From: Deltaproteobacteria bacterium
GTDB lineage: Bacteria; Desulfobacterota; Desulfobacteria; Desulfobacterales; ETH-SRB1
NCBI GenBank assembly: GCA_019314185.1
Contig: JAFCZU010000330.1
Coordinates: 1-6,276, forward strand
Length of the DNA stretch: 6,276 bases
Reading direction: 5' to 3'
Both the position numbers and the translations under genes were made by a program. Below are positions 1 to 5,746 of this stretch, piece by piece. The notes under the pieces were generated by a model. That model was not told where the DNA came from. It was given only the letters and a program-made list of their open reading frames with translations, and made no database searches. How positions within the stretch are numbered: the stretch's first letter is position 1; every line of letters starts with the position of its first letter.

Positions 1-156
1 AAATTGAAGAAAAAACCCTATTGGGGTAATCATTTTTGGGCCAAGGGTTATTGTGTTGATACTATCGGATTAGATGCCGAAATGATACGCAAGTATGTAA
101 AGTTTCAAGAAGATAAAGAACGCCGCGCTGAAACAAAACAGCTACGTTTGTTTTGA
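1..156 (+). CDS. tnpA: IS200/IS605-family Y1 transposase TnpA, C-terminal 51 residues (5' end outside window)
   Basis: This is the end of a single-strand DNA transposase of the HUH/Y1 type, which cuts and rejoins IS ends through a tyrosine. The frame is open from base 1 and stops with TGA at 154-156, so the start and the HUH histidines lie outside the window. The visible part has the family's signature: YWGNHFWAKGY, then DTIGLDAEMIRKYVKFQ. The Tyr of RKYVKFQ (codon 94-96), with Gln four residues later, fits the catalytic Tyr and metal-binding Gln of this family. The tail is short, basic and Gln-rich. No TnpB/accessory gene follows, so the element looks like the IS200 (tnpA-only) type. It is the only plus-strand gene here and converges on the minus-strand operon. 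Family assignment is from remembered motifs and is strong for this short stretch. Confidence 0.85.
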   Translation, partial: KLKKKPYWGNHFWAKGYCVDTIGLDAEMIRKYVKFQEDKERRAETKQLRLF

Positions 157-179
157 TATTAACTGGGGACAACTTAACC

Positions 180-254
180 TTGCCTCCTCAGGGGGCAAAA
201 GGCAGCCTTATCCCCTTTTAGGGGTAAACTCAATACCACCCCCTTTGGGGGTGG
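180..254 (+). repeat. Four consecutive hairpins downstream of tnpA; last is the probable IS200 right-end hairpin
   Basis: Four inverted repeats follow one another. Bases 180-187 pair with 191-198 (8 bp, one G-T, loop TCA). 199-202 pair with 206-209 (4 bp, loop CAG). 212-215 pair with 221-224 (CCCC/GGGG). 236-243 pair with 247-254 (perfect 8 bp, CCACCCCC/GGGGGTGG, loop TTT). IS200/IS605 elements carry a subterminal hairpin near each end that TnpA recognises, and the strong 236-254 hairpin is the best candidate here. It is followed by the T-rich ATTCTTTATT, so it could also terminate tnpA transcription. The element tip is probably within about 15-20 bases after 254. The left end is outside the window. 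Confidence 0.6.
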
Positions 255-489
255 ATTCTTTATTCATCCCATGAAAAATATTCTGCGCTGGTTTCGGCAT
301 ATTATCCCAGGTTTTTCCAAAAAGTAATCTTCCGTCTGCTACCCAACCGCCCCATTGCTTGAAAAAAAATAAAATATTCTTCTGATCACATTGTTTCTTT
401 ATGCGTTAAACCCATTCAGGCTTCATTGGGCGAGCCTTTGGCCCTGATTCTCCGCCGACTATGAAATGACCCTACACTCCCAGCGTATG
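208..489 (-). pseudogene. Decayed C-terminus of a DUF5131 (phage Gp37/Gp68-like) gene
   Basis: On the minus strand, 471 down to 255 encodes GHFIVGGESGPKARPMKPEW, then after an in-frame TAA (406-408) a stretch containing LFFFKQWGGWVADGRLLFGK and TWDNMPKP. VGGESGP.ARPM and FFFKQWGG are hallmarks of the C-terminal half of DUF5131 proteins, found in phages and integrative elements and of unclear function. Stops break the frame: TAG at 472-474, TAA at 490-492 and TAA at 406-408. An overlapping frame starting at ATG 500-498 reads MIDNIRWECRVI, which suggests a frameshift near 470. The reading continues through the IS200 hairpin to TAA 208-210, so the last residues come from the IS and the native C-terminus was probably removed by the insertion. 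The N-terminal half is missing. No product is expected. Confidence 0.7.
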
Positions 490-593
490 TTATCAATCAT
501 GGCATATCTTCAGTTCCGTATTATTATCGAGAAGATTTTTCCTGTCAGCTTTTTTCGGGTTATTTGATTTCTTTTCCTAAAGTTTGCAAAAAC
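490..593. other. Spacer downstream of ietS, no gene or clear terminator seen
   Basis: This stretch lies between the end of the S8 peptidase gene and the recognisable part of the DUF5131 remnant. I see no convincing hairpin-plus-T-tract on the minus strand after the peptidase stop. The ietAS transcript may therefore run into the remnant and the IS200 hairpins. Upstream parts of the DUF5131 gene could lie here in a form too decayed to recognise. Confidence 0.4.
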
Positions 594-3062
594 CTAAATC
601 ATGATTTCAATGCCAACCTGGTTTGCAACAGGTGTGTATATATCAATGTCAGTTTGTGGCGTGCTTATACTTACTATCATTGAATAGCGTGCTTCACGGC
701 CCCACTTCCCCAGTTGATGACGTTCTTTCCACCACCCTGAAACAGGATAAATTCCGATAAATCCCCTTTGCGCGAGTTCTATTGCGGAACCATGCCAGCA
801 ATCAGAATGTATTGATCCTTTGTGGCGAAGCTGGGTTCCGAGCGTCCATTTATCTGAATCACTGCTTGTTTTGGAGGTTTCTTTTTCATCTCTCGCAGCC
901 TTATTGATTCTCTTTCTGAACTGATCAACGGTTTCATCTGGAGTTTTGACATCAAATCGTAACAAATGTGAAGCATACCTATATTGTTTTATCCAGCCGC
1001 GACGTGCAGGGTTGGGTTCAATAAAATAGGAAAGTGTAACGCGCATTTCTACTTCGGCTTCATCCATCTCCTCCAACACTTCAACGGGCCAGGGAATTTT
1101 ATGTATATGCATATCACGAGTAGAGCAGTAATTCCTTTTCTTTTCATATGGATATAGTTTGTCCTGTACGATTAGAGTCAGGGCGTTATTCGCGCTGCGC
1201 ATGGCATGTGTTAAGTTCGGCACACCAAAACCGCAATATCGAATCAGGTTCTGCCAACCTTGCCTGGTAGTTAATGGTTTCCATCTGGCTTTCATGGCAG
1301 GCGTCCATTTCGCAGAATGTACAAGCAGCGCCCGAATGGTTTCCGGCCATAATTCAGGATATTCTGCCTGAATTATGGCAGCCATCCGTGCAGCTTGTGA
1401 TGTTGCTGCGCTCGTGTCACCTGAAATTGTCAAAAGCCTTTCATAAGGTCGAAAATTTGTGGTTAATAATTGAAGACTGTCAGGGCCATTATCAGCTAAA
1501 GCGGAAGAAGGTTCGATTGCATTATTACCGCCTTCAAAAACAATATCCGGCTTAATTGGCCATTGCTTTTCCCATCTTATGGAAGTCGTACTTGAAGGAC
1601 TTAAATCTCCCGGTGGAGCAATGGGATTCCATCCGGGATATTCCACCGAATCAATAAAACTTTTTTCAGTAAATGCCCCGACACATAGTGAATTCCACGC
1701 CTGTGCAGGATCGTGTACTCCATCGGTCATATTGGTATCAGGATAGATATGTCGTTGTGCCAAATCCGTATTTCCTGCACAAAGTATCATCAAACGTCTT
1801 ATATCATCTTCCGCTCCAGAGCATATACTGTCAATTTTGGATGACCATGATGAAGGCTGTCCTCTGTCTCTGTTGTCTGGAGCAGTCACAGCCATTGATA
1901 TGATCCGTTTTCGCTCAGGAGCTTCAATTTCCACGCGGCTAATGCACACTGAGGTAATCGCACCATACAATTTCGGATCATTATCACCATGTGGCGGCAG
2001 TATTTTTACAGATTCGAGCCGATATGGAACATTAACCATCTCGTTATTTGTAAAAAGTTCCACAAGGTCTCCATAGAGCGCCAGTCCTGCCATTTCAGTT
2101 CCGTGACCACGATTATCAGTGTTAAGCCATCTGATATTGTACGCATGCATATCGTTTTCGGAAAGATGAGGTTCAATGAGTGGATGTTGTCTTGTAATCC
2201 CGGTGTCAAGGATACATATAGCAATTTTATCTGAAACTGCAGGAGTTATTCTTTTTAACGCATCATCTACCCATTCTCTTTGTTCGACCACAGACATTTG
2301 CATAAAAATATCCGGGGTATCCTTTGCTTTGCGAACTTCGGCAATACAATTCAATAGATCAACAGATTGCGCCATTTGTTCAGTAGATCCATACGCAAGA
2401 ATTACACTTCTATCCGGAAAACGGATTTCCTCATCATTTAAACTTAAACCGGTCACATGGGCATTTTCACGAAAAAAATTTACAATATTATTTGGATCTT
2501 TTCCTGCTCTAAGCCATACCTCCCACCAGATATTTTCCCCTTCTTGCGGAAATAACCCTTTGTCATCAGTCCATAAACAATCAAGTGTCGCTTTGCGTAT
2601 TTCAGAAATACTATCTACTAAAGGCTGGTTTTTTGGCTTTCCCGTTTTAGTCTCTTCGAAACCGTATTTTTCTATTTTATTTATGAAATATTTTAGTTTG
2701 CCATCAGGAATGAAAACAGAAGCGTATGTGGCCCTATCTCTTTTCTGTACAGAAAGTAATTCTATGCCCGATGGTCTGAACTCCAGGCTCTCAAATTTCA
2801 ACTCAAAATCCGGTTCGCTCTGGAAAGTTAAAGCTATGCCAACATCTTCGTCAATACCTATGGCTTTTCGTTGATTTTTTAGTTGCTCAAAGTCTCTGCC
2901 AGCCCTATCCAATTGGTCCAGCAGAAAGCTACGATGTGCCTGTCTTTCTCTAACAGGTACTTTAGGCCCGCTACTGCCTCCGCCTATCGGGCTGGTAAAT
3001 CTTTCTGTTGTTGAAGTGTTTGATAAGAGTATATGACGGTATTTGAAGCGGGTATCATCCAT
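594..3062 (-). CDS. ietS: Subtilisin-like S8 serine peptidase of the IetAS anti-phage system (IetS)
   Basis: This 822-residue protein is a cytoplasmic-type S8 peptidase with no signal peptide visible. Residues 1-55 carry the opening typical of this family (RFTSPIGGG..., then RERQAHRSFLLDQL). Residues 70-275 form an N-terminal domain I do not recognise otherwise. The peptidase domain spans about 278-585: Asp286 in AICILDTGI, His320 in RGHGTEMAG, oxyanion Asn431 in ILCAGN and Ser551 in SGDTSAATSQAARMAA. The triad and oxyanion residue are all present and no frame break is seen. Residues 590-822 form a C-terminal region, probably a beta-rich accessory domain. The gene starts 12 nt after the ATPase stop with no clear Shine-Dalgarno, so expression probably depends on translation of the ATPase. 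An S8 peptidase with a small AAA+ ATPase is the published two-gene defence system IetAS. That assignment rests on remembered family features and gene pairing. The cleavage target is unknown. Confidence 0.88.
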   Translation of the reverse strand: MDDTRFKYRHILLSNTSTTERFTSPIGGGSSGPKVPVRERQAHRSFLLDQLDRAGRDFEQLKNQRKAIGIDEDVGIALTFQSEPDFELKFESLEFRPSGIELLSVQKRDRATYASVFIPDGKLKYFINKIEKYGFEETKTGKPKNQPLVDSISEIRKATLDCLWTDDKGLFPQEGENIWWEVWLRAGKDPNNIVNFFRENAHVTGLSLNDEEIRFPDRSVILAYGSTEQMAQSVDLLNCIAEVRKAKDTPDIFMQMSVVEQREWVDDALKRITPAVSDKIAICILDTGITRQHPLIEPHLSENDMHAYNIRWLNTDNRGHGTEMAGLALYGDLVELFTNNEMVNVPYRLESVKILPPHGDNDPKLYGAITSVCISRVEIEAPERKRIISMAVTAPDNRDRGQPSSWSSKIDSICSGAEDDIRRLMILCAGNTDLAQRHIYPDTNMTDGVHDPAQAWNSLCVGAFTEKSFIDSVEYPGWNPIAPPGDLSPSSTTSIRWEKQWPIKPDIVFEGGNNAIEPSSALADNGPDSLQLLTTNFRPYERLLTISGDTSAATSQAARMAAIIQAEYPELWPETIRALLVHSAKWTPAMKARWKPLTTRQGWQNLIRYCGFGVPNLTHAMRSANNALTLIVQDKLYPYEKKRNYCSTRDMHIHKIPWPVEVLEEMDEAEVEMRVTLSYFIEPNPARRGWIKQYRYASHLLRFDVKTPDETVDQFRKRINKAARDEKETSKTSSDSDKWTLGTQLRHKGSIHSDCWHGSAIELAQRGFIGIYPVSGWWKERHQLGKWGREARYSMIVSISTPQTDIDIYTPVANQVGIEIMI

Positions 3063-3074
3063 AAAGCTTATTTT

Positions 3075-4118
3075 TTATCTGTAAGTTGCAGGGAAATTTT
3101 TGAAAATCTTGATATGGTATTTTTTTCTTTCAGCGAGCATCTTTATAACCACTTTTTGCGCAACCTTTTTTTTGTGATTTATTATCGTTTCTTTTACAGA
3201 ATCTTCACATGCACGACTGATCTCTGCATAGCTCAATCCTTTTGATTCATTGGCAAGCTTCCCCCAATCTAACTTAGGGATACAAAAACCGGTTAGCTTG
3301 TTTTCCAGCAGCCTGAGCCTGTTTTCCCTTTCAGGCAGGTTGTATTCAATCACATCATCAAAACGGCGAAAAAGGGCATAATCAAGTATGTCAGGGTGGT
3401 TTGTTGCAGCCAATATCATGCTGTCTGAATCATCCTGGTCGATAAACTGCAAAAAACTGTTTAATATCCTGCGAATTTCCCCTACATCATTTATTAAAGC
3501 TCGCATGGTGCCGATAGAATCGAATTCATCGAATAAGTAAACACCTTTATGCTGTTTAATAGCATCAAATACCAGGCGCAGTTTTGCGGATGTTTCCCCC
3601 ATGAATTTGGTAATTACCCCATCTAACCGGATAACAAATAAAGGAAGATGTAATTCTCCGGCAAGTGCAGAGGCTGTCATGGTTTTTCCGGTGCCTGGCG
3701 GGCCGAGCAGCAAAAACTTTCTTCTTGGGGTTAAACCGTGTGATTGTAATATCTCAATCTGACGTTGTTCTTTGATTATTCTGTTGAGTCGCTCAGAAAC
3801 TTCGTTATCCAGAATCATTTCCGATAGTCGGATCTTTGGATAGGAGGCAGAGAGCAGCTTTGACAGTTCGCCCTTAGGTCGTACAATTGGCAGAGTTTTT
3901 TGCGATAACGTTACTTTTTCTTTTTTTTGTTTAGCTGCATCAATAATTTCTCTTAGCTCTTTAGCCAATTTTCCATGACCTGCCCTCGCCTCATGAGCCG
4001 CAATCTGCATTGCATAGGTATAGAAGCGATTATCATCCCCATCTGCATAACTTTTAACTAAAGCTTTCAATTGTGCTGAAGTTATATACTTCCTTTTATT
4101 AATACGGCACGTAATCAA
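3075..4118 (-). CDS. ietA: AAA+ ATPase of the IetAS anti-phage system (IetA); start codon uncertain
   Basis: This classic AAA-type ATPase (FtsH/spastin/p97-like) probably forms a hexamer that remodels or feeds substrate to the adjacent S8 peptidase. Residues 12-65 are a helical N-terminal region (SAQLKALVKSYADGDDNRFY, HEARAGHGKLAKELRE). Walker A is GPPGTGKT at 139-146. A pore-loop-like KFMGET lies at 171-176 with Phe172. Walker B is VYLFDEFD with Asp197 and Glu198. Sensor 1 is ATN at 238-240, arginine fingers are Arg251/Arg252 in RRFD, and a sensor 2 helix starts at GLSYAEI (295-301). All catalytic motifs look intact. The listed start is TTG at 4118, which has no ribosome binding site. A near-consensus AAGGAAG at 4095-4089 instead points to the ATA codon at 4085-4083 (residue 12), which is also where I expect the family's conserved N-terminus to begin. 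It is transcribed first in the operon, from a promoter at 4159-4187. Confidence 0.88.
   Translation of the reverse strand: MITCRINKRKYITSAQLKALVKSYADGDDNRFYTYAMQIAAHEARAGHGKLAKELREIIDAAKQKKEKVTLSQKTLPIVRPKGELSKLLSASYPKIRLSEMILDNEVSERLNRIIKEQRQIEILQSHGLTPRRKFLLLGPPGTGKTMTASALAGELHLPLFVIRLDGVITKFMGETSAKLRLVFDAIKQHKGVYLFDEFDSIGTMRALINDVGEIRRILNSFLQFIDQDDSDSMILAATNHPDILDYALFRRFDDVIEYNLPERENRLRLLENKLTGFCIPKLDWGKLANESKGLSYAEISRACEDSVKETIINHKKKVAQKVVIKMLAERKKYHIKIFKNFPATYR
4089..4095 (-). promoter_or_regulatory. Strong Shine-Dalgarno inside the annotated ietA 5' end
   Basis: The minus-strand bases AAGGAAG match AAGGAGG at six of seven positions. The spacing is 3 nt from its last base, or 5 nt from the AGGA core, to the in-frame ATA codon at 4085-4083. 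The next in-frame NTG (TTG, residue 17) is 18 nt away, too far for normal use. The site therefore favours initiation at ATA, or records a former ATG there. Confidence 0.5.
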
Positions 4119-4158
4119 CTAAAAAATAATTAATGGTTGTGAATCAGGACCTTATGTT

Positions 4159-4187
4159 ATCCTAAAATGGGCATGTTCTTCGGTCAA
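4159..4187 (-). promoter_or_regulatory. Sigma70-type promoter for ietAS
   Basis: On the minus strand, TTGACC (4187-4182) is followed by a 17-nt spacer and TAGGAT (4164-4159). The -35 matches TTGACA at five of six bases and the -10 matches TATAAT at four of six, with ideal spacing. Transcription would start near 4152, giving an untranslated leader of roughly 65 nt to the ribosome binding site-linked ATA or about 35 nt to the TTG. It directly precedes ietA, so the ietAS operon probably has its own promoter. The -35 overlaps the stop of the 21-codon ORF at 4184-4249. Confidence 0.6.
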
Positions 4188-4249
4188 GGTAAATTTGTAC
4201 CTCCCGGCCCTTGCGCGAGCCATGTATTTGCCTTATCAAGATTTTTCAT
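4184..4249 (-). CDS. Possible 21-residue small ORF just upstream of the ietA promoter
   Basis: ATG at 4249-4247 opens a 21-codon frame (MKNLDKANTWLAQGPGG..., ending in Pro) that stops with TGA at 4186-4184. A good Shine-Dalgarno, GGAAGGA, sits 6 nt before the ATG. A second in-frame ATG at 4264-4262 would add five residues (MEGWF). I do not recognise the peptide. It may be a genuine small protein, a leader peptide, or the tail of a lost gene. Its ribosome binding site lies immediately after a 10-bp hairpin, which could influence translation. The promoter assigned to ietA starts at its stop codon, so it would belong to the upstream transcript. Confidence 0.3.
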   Translation of the reverse strand: MKNLDKANTWLAQGPGGTNLP

Positions 4250-4261
4250 AAACCATCCTTC

Positions 4262-4298
4262 CATTCTTATCAGCTTCGGAATAAATCAGATAAGAATG
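4262..4298. repeat. Perfect 10-bp inverted repeat (hairpin or operator) upstream of ietA
   Basis: CATTCTTATC at 4262-4271 is the exact reverse complement of GATAAGAATG at 4289-4298, with 17 bases between. The arms are AT-rich and there is no T-tract after either side, so it is not a typical intrinsic terminator. Possible roles are a dimeric regulator binding site, an RNA hairpin next to the small-ORF ribosome binding site (4256-4261), or the scar of a mobile element. It lies about 75 bases upstream of the ietA -35. Confidence 0.55.
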
Positions 4299-4321
4299 CT
4301 TACGTTCCTCAGTTTATAAGT

Positions 4322-4432
4322 TTATATCGTCAAGAAGTAACTATTAATTTTCTTTTGCGATTTTTTCACCGGCAGCGGGAGCGGGTAAATTGCGAGCTGT
4401 TCCAATATTCTCACATGTTTAGATGGCTTCAT
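4322..4432 (-). CDS. Possible 36-residue ORF overlapping the end of the DUF1829-like gene (ATGA)
   Basis: The stop TGA of the upstream gene (4431-4429) and the ATG here (4432-4430) share an ATGA, the usual signature of translational coupling. A GGGAG at 4447-4443 lies 10 nt before the ATG. The product begins [20 protein letters not shown] and continues with a Lys-rich stretch, VKKSQKK. I do not recognise it. It may be a small coupled partner, or chance coding in a 3' untranslated region; the short length keeps confidence low. Confidence 0.3.
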   Translation of the reverse strand: MKPSKHVRILEQLAIYPLPLPVKKSQKKINSYFLTI

Positions 4433-4830
4433 ATCATGGAATCTCCCAAATATTTCTTTATCCTTTCCCTGTTAGTTACAATGCTTGAAAACTGTTTTTC
4501 ACAGACATCGCTAAAACGTGCCAGCACCTTTCGACCGATCTGCTCCTGATCTTCAAAAATGGCAAGGGAGCGGAAAGAGACGCCCCATTTTTCAAACTGG
4601 AGCAGAGTAATGGTGGCATCTCGTGTTCTATCATCTGAAGGTAGCGCATGGACTAAGACCGGTTTGGGCATGCCGTTTATCCTGCAATCAATCATGTACT
4701 TGCCACCAGGATCATGGATGGGATCATGCCAGTCGAACTCACGCCTGTTTTCAGGCAGGGTTTCTTCCATTAATGCCCTAAAGTCCTCCATGAAAGTGGA
4801 ACGAACCCGTTCAATCATCTCCATGTTCAT
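4429..4830 (-). CDS. DUF1829-like protein (second half of DUF1828/DUF1829 family), function unknown
   Basis: This 133-residue soluble protein has no signal peptide or membrane segment. Residues 6-130 recall the C-terminal half of DUF1828/DUF1829 proteins: [11 protein letters not shown] at 7-17, [20 protein letters not shown] at 32-51, [14 protein letters not shown] at 71-84, and [19 protein letters not shown] at 91-109. Family proteins are, as I recall, about 230-270 residues with a separate N-terminal domain, which is absent here. A TAA stands in frame two codons before the ATG and I see no N-terminal domain upstream. It is not simply a degraded fragment, because a strong ribosome binding site, GAGGAG (4845-4840), sits 9 nt before the ATG. 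It may be a stand-alone version or a truncated gene that acquired a start. Family role is unknown; members occur in phage and accessory regions. The domain call is from memory. Confidence 0.65.
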   Translation of the reverse strand: MNMEMIERVRSTFMEDFRALMEETLPENRREFDWHDPIHDPGGKYMIDCRINGMPKPVLVHALPSDDRTRDATITLLQFEKWGVSFRSLAIFEDQEQIGRKVLARFSDVCEKQFSSIVTNRERIKKYLGDSMI

Positions 4831-4839
4831 GGCTTAGAT

Positions 4840-4845
4840 CTCCTC
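4840..4845 (-). promoter_or_regulatory. Ribosome binding site GAGGAG for the DUF1829-like gene
   Basis: GAGGAG on the minus strand, 9 nt before ATG 4830-4828, fixes the start at the first of two close ATGs (MNM). It supports active translation of this short version of the family. Confidence 0.65.
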
Positions 4846-4891
4846 AAAAAGTTTTCTTCAATGATTCCGACTGCTTGAAAAACATATATAG

Positions 4892-4920
4892 ATAAGACTA
4901 CAAAAGGTTGGGGATATCAA
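4892..4920 (-). promoter_or_regulatory. Weak candidate promoter for the DUF1829-like gene
   Basis: TTGATA (4920-4915, five of six matches) is followed by 17 nt and TCTTAT (4897-4892, four of six), with an AT-rich TATATAT just downstream. The position, about 60-90 bases before the start codon, suits the gene. The -10 is not strong, and TATATA has no matching -35, so this is tentative. Confidence 0.3.
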
Positions 4921-5131
4921 GCGATTAGAAGCCTCGACAATATCCACAGTCTGCCTTTCGCCGATTGCCGTACATGAACCCAGCAGTTAGCTGGTCAGCT
5001 TGATTTGTTAGGCCAAGTAACACTTCAGTTTGTCAATGTTTCCGTTATCAAAACCATATCCAGACTGGCTAATCCTCATTGTTGGCAATATCTGAGACGC
5101 CCTGAAATATAATTGCATCAAGGGAGATTGA

Positions 5132-5746
5132 TTAGTTCTTCTCTAAGTTCACCAAACATAGTTTCTGTTTCAAGAAACCCTTCAGAAGCCATTCCAGCCA
5201 TTCATCAAAAAGTAAAAGGGCATCGTCACTAAGACAATAGTCTAAAAGCTCCATTGAGTCTTGACTGCGGCCAACTGGCTGCAGGTGATCCAATCTCATG
5301 ACCGATTCTTCAGTACTTCCATTGATTGGTAAGAGATCCCACATATACTGCGGATATTCACACCGTCGGATTCTTTTTACAAATTCCGGTTTAAAACCAG
5401 ACCTTTTTCCACCTTCATCAGCGCCGTAATACGGAGCAACTATTATGGTACGCGATGTCTGCCATTTAGCTTTTCCTGCTGTCAGAATCCTGTCGATTTT
5501 AGTTCCACCACTGCAAACAATAAGACCGGGGCGTTTTCTTCGTATATCAAGGGGGGCAATTTTTACAATGGCAGTATTATGCTCTGTGGGTTCATCCCTG
5601 CCGACAGGAATAAGTGTGAAAGGAGTTTGGACAACGTGAGGGGCAAAAAATTTAACTAAACGGCCTCGTTTATAATCTCGGGTACTATCCTTTTCCCACC
5701 AGGGAGTCGGATATAGCACACCTTGAATTGAATCATCCGGGTACAT
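5132..5746 (-). CDS. MazF/PemK-like (CcdB/PemK-fold) protein, possible toxin with altered active site
   Basis: This is a 204-residue protein when started at ATG 5746. That ATG has an AAGG ribosome binding site (5760-5757) 10 nt upstream; the upstream GTG at 5779 has none. Residues 71-175 follow the MazF endoribonuclease pattern. KRPGLIVCSG matches the strand RPVLVIQN, with Arg72 at MazF's catalytic Arg. RTIIVAPYYGAD matches TVIVAAITGR. SVMRLDHLQPVGR (148-160) matches SV.LLEQIRT. LSDDALLLFDEWL (172-184) matches the C-terminal helix LSDDKMKEVD. The residue aligned with MazF's catalytic Thr is Tyr107. It is longer than typical MazF (about 110-120 residues), with roughly 60 extra N-terminal residues and an inserted basic stretch, GFKPEFVKRIRR. 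It could be an RNase toxin, an inactive relative, or a CcdB/PemK-fold binding protein. It overlaps the upstream gene by 14 nt, implying coupled translation. The alignment is by eye. Confidence 0.65.
   Translation of the reverse strand: MYPDDSIQGVLYPTPWWEKDSTRDYKRGRLVKFFAPHVVQTPFTLIPVGRDEPTEHNTAIVKIAPLDIRRKRPGLIVCSGGTKIDRILTAGKAKWQTSRTIIVAPYYGADEGGKRSGFKPEFVKRIRRCEYPQYMWDLLPINGSTEESVMRLDHLQPVGRSQDSMELLDYCLSDDALLLFDEWLEWLLKGFLKQKLCLVNLEKN

Larger units (their letters stand above)
4831..5131. other. 301-base intergenic region without a recognisable gene
   Basis: All six frames are short or broken and I recognise no gene fragment. It holds the ribosome binding site and weak promoter of the DUF1829-like gene at its left end, a short palindrome AGCTG-GT-CAGCT at 4989-5000, and a small ATCAA/TTGAT hairpin at 5117-5132 over the end of the MazF-like gene. 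That hairpin has no T-tract, so it is not a convincing terminator. The missing N-terminal DUF1828 domain is not detectable here. Confidence 0.5.

Noticed and set aside
490..593. Intrinsic terminator after ietS
   Set aside because: No GC-rich stem followed by a T-tract on the minus strand could be found.
2176..2874. Long open frame on the plus strand (232 codons) opposite ietS
   Set aside because: It lies antisense within a gene with complete catalytic motifs, its translation matches nothing, and it has Ser/Cys-rich composition typical of a reverse-strand shadow.
4989..5000. AGCTG-GT-CAGCT palindrome as an operator or recombination site
   Set aside because: Only 5-bp arms, a single copy, and no gene start close to it; could easily be chance.
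5012..5036. Perfect TTGACA at 5036-5031 (minus strand) as a promoter
   Set aside because: No acceptable -10 at 16-18 nt; the nearest, TAACAA, is 20 nt away.
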